DNA of 64,000 bases from Neptunicoccus sediminis (lineage in GTDB: Bacteria; Pseudomonadota; Alphaproteobacteria; Rhodobacterales; Rhodobacteraceae), in NCBI RefSeq assembly GCF_001719615.1, contig NZ_MDVX01000001.1:558001-622000 (forward strand). The letters run 5' to 3'. The notes beneath the pieces were generated by a model. The model worked only from the letters and a program-made list of their open reading frames with translations, was not told where the DNA came from and made no database searches. The position numbers and the translations under genes are program-made. Below, piece by piece: positions 61,104 to 64,000 of the stretch. Positions within the stretch are counted from its first letter, which is position 1, and the number at the start of each line of letters is the position of its first letter.

Positions 61104-62126
61104 CTAGCGGGAGCGGACCATGCCCACGATGTCATAGGTTTTGTCGAGGATCGGTTCGGCAATCGCAGAGGCGCGGTCGGCACCGTTGCCAAGAATCCGG
61201 TCGATTTCGGCAGGATCGGCCATTAGCCGGTTCATCTCCTGCGTGATCGGTGCCAGATGGTCCACGGCAAGATCGGCAAGTGCGGGTTTGAACTGGCCAA
61301 ACTGCTGTCCGGCAAACTCGGTAATGACGCTCTCGGCGGTCCGGCCGGACAGGGCGGCGTAGATATTCACCAAATTGCGCGCCTCTGGGCGGCCTTCCAG
61401 TTCTTTCAGGGTCTCGGGCAGCGGTTCAGGATCGGTTTTGGCCTTGCGAATTTTCTTGGCGATTGTGTCGGCATCATCGCGCAGGGTGATACGGCTTTGA
61501 TCCGACGGGTCGGATTTCGACATCTTCTTGGTGCCATCGCGCAAGGACATCACGCGGGTGGCTTCGCCGTCGATCAGGGGATCGGGAGAGGGAAAGAAAT
61601 CCGTGTCAAAGTCGTGGTTGAACTTGGCCGCAATATCGCGGGCCAGTTCCAGATGCTGTTTCTGGTCTTCGCCCACAGGCACATGAGTGGCCTGATAGAT
61701 CAGAATATCCGCAGCCATCAGCGCAGGATAGGCCAGCAACCCGAGCGAGGATTTCTCGGCGTTTTTGCCCGCCTTGTCCTTGAACTGGGTCATGCGGTTC
61801 ATCCAGCCGATGCGCGCCACACAGTTGAAAATCCACGCCAGCTGGGCATGGGCGGGCACTTGGGACTGGTTGAACAGGATGGATTTTGCCGGATCAAGCC
61901 CGCAAGCGATATAGGCCGCTGTTACCTCGCGGGTGTTGTGACGCAGGTCAGCCGGATTTTGCCAGACGGTGATCGCGTGCAGATCGACCACGCAATAAAG
62001 GGTTTCAATGTCGGAACCTTGCATTTCGACAAACCGCTTGAGTGCGCCGAGATAGTTGCCAAGCGTCAGATTTCCCGATGGCTGGATGCCGGAAAAGACG
62101 CGCGGTGTGTGTATTGTCTCGCCCAT
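61104..62126 (-). CDS. trpS: Tryptophanyl-tRNA synthetase
   Basis: The 340-residue class I synthetase charges tRNA-Trp. HIGH-type motif in [18 protein letters not shown] near residue 10 and KMSKS in [13 protein letters not shown] near residue 200; tryptophan-pocket segment [19 protein letters not shown] in the middle. Start at [13 protein letters not shown]. It lies between the rhomboid-like gene (divergent) and its own terminator. Confidence 0.96.
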   Translation of the reverse strand: MGETIHTPRVFSGIQPSGNLTLGNYLGALKRFVEMQGSDIETLYCVVDLHAITVWQNPADLRHNTREVTAAYIACGLDPAKSILFNQSQVPAHAQLAWIFNCVARIGWMNRMTQFKDKAGKNAEKSSLGLLAYPALMAADILIYQATHVPVGEDQKQHLELARDIAAKFNHDFDTDFFPSPDPLIDGEATRVMSLRDGTKKMSKSDPSDQSRITLRDDADTIAKKIRKAKTDPEPLPETLKELEGRPEARNLVNIYAALSGRTAESVITEFAGQQFGQFKPALADLAVDHLAPITQEMNRLMADPAEIDRILGNGADRASAIAEPILDKTYDIVGMVRSR

Positions 62127-62202
62127 TGCGAAAACTCCGTCTGGTGTTGATGGAGGGGTTATCGCTATATGGGCGGGTATCGTCAAGCGATGGAGCCTTT
62201 AG

Positions 62203-62913
62203 ATGTATGACGCCGAGGGGCACAGCGCCCCGATCAATCCCCTGCCGCCCGTTGTGACCCTGCTGGTTATTGTGATCGCTGCGGTCGAAGCGATTTTCCA
62301 ACTGGGCGAGGCGGGCATCATTGGCGGTGCCACCGGACCAGCCTGGCGGATCATGATCGCGGACCAGTTCGGGTTTTCCAATGCGGCGGTCTATCTGATG
62401 TGGGATACAGGACAGTATCCGCCCGAACTGCTGTTGCGGTTTGTCAGCTATATGTTTGTGCATGCGAATTTTGTCGCCGCTTTGTTCAGCGTGGTGTTCA
62501 TCCTTGCACTTGGGAAGTTCGTTGCAGAGCGCGTGCACTGGCTGGCGTTTCTGGCGATTTTTTTCGGCAGCGGCGTGCTTGCAGCACTGGCGCAGGCGAT
62601 AGTGATGGGGCCGACTATGGCGATGCTCGGGGCGGGGGCGGCGTCTTACGGGTTGATCGGCGCGCTGAGCTGGATTTTGTTCACCGAACAGCGGGCAGCG
62701 GGGCAGAACGGGTTGCGGGCGTTCCGCCTGATCGCCGCGCTTGGCGTGTTACTGGCGGTGTTTTCGATCCTGTTTGGCGGGCACGACTGGTTCGAACGGG
62801 TCGCAGGCTTTTTCGTCGGCTTTGCCCTCTGCGCTGCACTGCGTCCGGTTGCCGGTGCAGGGCTGACCTATTGGCGGGACCGGATGCGGCGCGGTCGGGA
62901 TTTGGATATTTGA
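62203..62913 (+). CDS. Rhomboid-family membrane protein, catalytic residues lost
   Basis: A 236-residue protein with six or so membrane helices and rhomboid features: FVSYMFVHANF in TM2, GAGAASYGLIGAL in TM4, FERVAGFFVGF in TM6. Aligned to active rhomboids (GASGxxYGLIGA and HxxGxxxG), the nucleophilic serine is Gly145 and the catalytic histidine is Arg199; the oxyanion His and Asn of TM2 are also replaced. It is probably a pseudoprotease that binds membrane proteins. Convergent with murJ. Confidence 0.82.
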   Translation: MYDAEGHSAPINPLPPVVTLLVIVIAAVEAIFQLGEAGIIGGATGPAWRIMIADQFGFSNAAVYLMWDTGQYPPELLLRFVSYMFVHANFVAALFSVVFILALGKFVAERVHWLAFLAIFFGSGVLAALAQAIVMGPTMAMLGAGAASYGLIGALSWILFTEQRAAGQNGLRAFRLIAALGVLLAVFSILFGGHDWFERVAGFFVGFALCAALRPVAGAGLTYWRDRMRRGRDLDI

Positions 62914-62941
62914 CCCAAAAAGAGCCGGTGCCGGTTCCGGT

Positions 62942-64000
62942 TTACCGCCGCACCACGTTGCGCAGCCCTTGTTTGGTAAAGGCACCGAGCATCAGGCAGG
63001 CGGCGAAATAGACACTGGTGCCACCGACAACCAGCAGGGCAAGCGCGAGGTAGCGCAGCCCTTCTGTGACCAGCCAGTCCGACAGCAGCCATTCCAGCCC
63101 GTAGGTGAACAGCCCCATAATCACACAAGCCACCAGCATACGGGGCAGGGCCCGCAGCAGACGGTCGTCAAAGGCTGCGGCCAGTCCCATGCGGCGGGTG
63201 CCGAAGTAGAGCATCACCGCCAGCGCTACAGAGGACAGCGTGGTGCCGATGGCAGCGGCCAGATAGCCGAACTGGACCGAGAGCCCGATCGCCAGCGCTG
63301 CGTTCAGTACCATAGAGACCAGCGCGAAATAGAACGGGGTTTTGGTGTTTTCACGGGCGAAATAGAGCGGCTGGAAGACTTTTTGCAGCACAAAGGCGGG
63401 CAGGCCAATGGCATAGATCGACAGGGCTGCCGCGGTGTTTCTGGCATCTTCTGCGGTGAAGGCGCCCCGCTCAAACAGCACCGAGACCACGGCTTGAGGC
63501 ACTACCAGCAGGCCTACGGCGGCGGGCAGGGTCAGGGCCAGCGCAAATTCGGTTGCGCGGTTGAAGGCGTGGCGGCCGCCGGCTTCGTCTGCGGATTGTA
63601 ACTTGCGTGACAGATCGGGCAGCAGTACCACGCCGATAGCAATGCCAACCACGCCGAGCGGAAGCTGATAGAGACGGTCGGCCACAGCCAGCCATTGGAT
63701 CGCGCCGTCAAAATAGCTGGCGACCTGACGGCCCACCAGCAGGTTGACCTGCACAACCCCACCGGCAAGTGCTGCGGGCGCTGCGATCATGGCGAGCCGG
63801 CGAATTTCAGGGGTAAATCGGGGCAATTGCGGCAACAAGCGAATGCCCGCACGGGAGGCGGCAATCCACACCAGAGCCAGTTGGCCCACGCCAGCCACAG
63901 GCACACCCCAAGCAAGCGCAAGGGCAACATTTCCGCCAAGCGCCCAAGTCGCGACCATTGCACTGATCAGGATGATGTTCAGCACCACAGGCGCGGCAGC
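62942..64000 (-). CDS. murJ: Lipid II flippase MurJ, C-terminal part (5' end outside window)
   Basis: The frame runs off the window edge; 352 residues of the C-terminal part of a MurJ/MviN flippase are visible. It moves lipid II across the inner membrane for peptidoglycan synthesis. Conserved parts include GVVLLPDLSRKLQ, LLVVPQAVVSVLFERGAFTAEDA, and LQKVFQPLYFARENTKTPF, with about ten membrane helices. About 160 N-terminal residues are missing. Convergent with the rhomboid-like gene, with about 28 bases between. Confidence 0.93.
   Translation of the reverse strand, partial: AAAPVVLNIILISAMVATWALGGNVALALAWGVPVAGVGQLALVWIAASRAGIRLLPQLPRFTPEIRRLAMIAAPAALAGGVVQVNLLVGRQVASYFDGAIQWLAVADRLYQLPLGVVGIAIGVVLLPDLSRKLQSADEAGGRHAFNRATEFALALTLPAAVGLLVVPQAVVSVLFERGAFTAEDARNTAAALSIYAIGLPAFVLQKVFQPLYFARENTKTPFYFALVSMVLNAALAIGLSVQFGYLAAAIGTTLSSVALAVMLYFGTRRMGLAAAFDDRLLRALPRMLVACVIMGLFTYGLEWLLSDWLVTEGLRYLALALLVVGGTSVYFAACLMLGAFTKQGLRNVVRR

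Noticed and set aside
1-64000. Mobile elements, CRISPR arrays, tRNA or rRNA genes
   Set aside because: No transposase, integrase, direct-repeat array, or tRNA/rRNA-like sequence was seen on either strand by eye; a tRNAscan or Rfam run would be needed to exclude small RNA genes.

Overview
The window is an alphaproteobacterial chromosome segment, most likely from the Roseobacter group of Rhodobacterales. The evidence is the protein sequences and several gene orders typical of that order: fdhD-mobA-mobB-moeA, argH-small lipoprotein-lysA-TIGR02302, phaA-phaB, and a gapped cobalamin cluster with a CbiG-CobJ fusion. The DNA is moderately GC-rich and densely coded. Many genes are translationally coupled by ATGA or GTGA overlaps. 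I see no rRNA, tRNA, insertion sequence, prophage or CRISPR array, so this looks like core chromosome, not an island. The first gene (histidine kinase) and the last (murJ) are cut by the window ends.

Layout. 0-3.5 kb: kinase fragment, then a D-glutamate catabolic operon (dgcN, dgcA, class IV aminotransferase). 3.5-6.5 kb: N-formylglutamate amidohydrolase and DUF1244 (minus strand), then pyruvate kinase. 6.5-11.5 kb: rpmI-rplT, pheS-pheT, mscL. 11.5-14.3 kb: alanine dehydrogenase with a divergent Lrp regulator, then azlCD. 14.4-17.6 kb: molybdenum cofactor and formate dehydrogenase maturation. 17.6-26.2 kb: greA, ETF-quinone oxidoreductase, a TPR protein, ispE and a polyprenyl diphosphate synthase tail to tail, a methyltransferase, and small proteins. 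26.2-31.8 kb: phaB-phaA, an EAL protein, tag, and a PAS kinase with its receiver. 31.9-38.4 kb: tlpA, argH, lipoprotein, lysA, TIGR02302 protein. 38.4-43.9 kb: acidic zinc-ribbon protein, ftsEX, plsC, gap. 44-46.3 kb: cbiB, cobC, DUF1636. 46.4-49.6 kb: degenerate receiver, serine protease, glutathionyl-hydroquinone reductase, Tat-exported metallo-hydrolase. 49.9-56.7 kb: main cobalamin operon (small protein, cbiX, cobH, cobL, cobI, cbiG-cobJ, cobM). 56.7-64 kb: DEAD-box helicase, small protein, GDYXXLXY/DUF2157 pair, trpS, degenerate rhomboid, murJ.

The two cobalamin blocks supply part of the corrin ring pathway (cobalt chelation and the C20, C17, C11 and C5/C15 methylations) plus aminopropanol arm attachment; cobK, cobA, cobG/cobZ and the late genes must lie elsewhere. 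The most unusual signal I found is the roughly 130-nt leader of the main cobalamin operon. It has a good promoter and several long complementary segments, one of which can pair either with an upstream segment or with the Shine-Dalgarno of the first gene. It does not resemble the known cobalamin riboswitch consensus. Other points of interest are a rhomboid that has lost both catalytic residues, a LacI-type operator over the gap promoter, a receiver domain lacking key residues, and a terminator hairpin that buries the ribosome binding site of the next gene.
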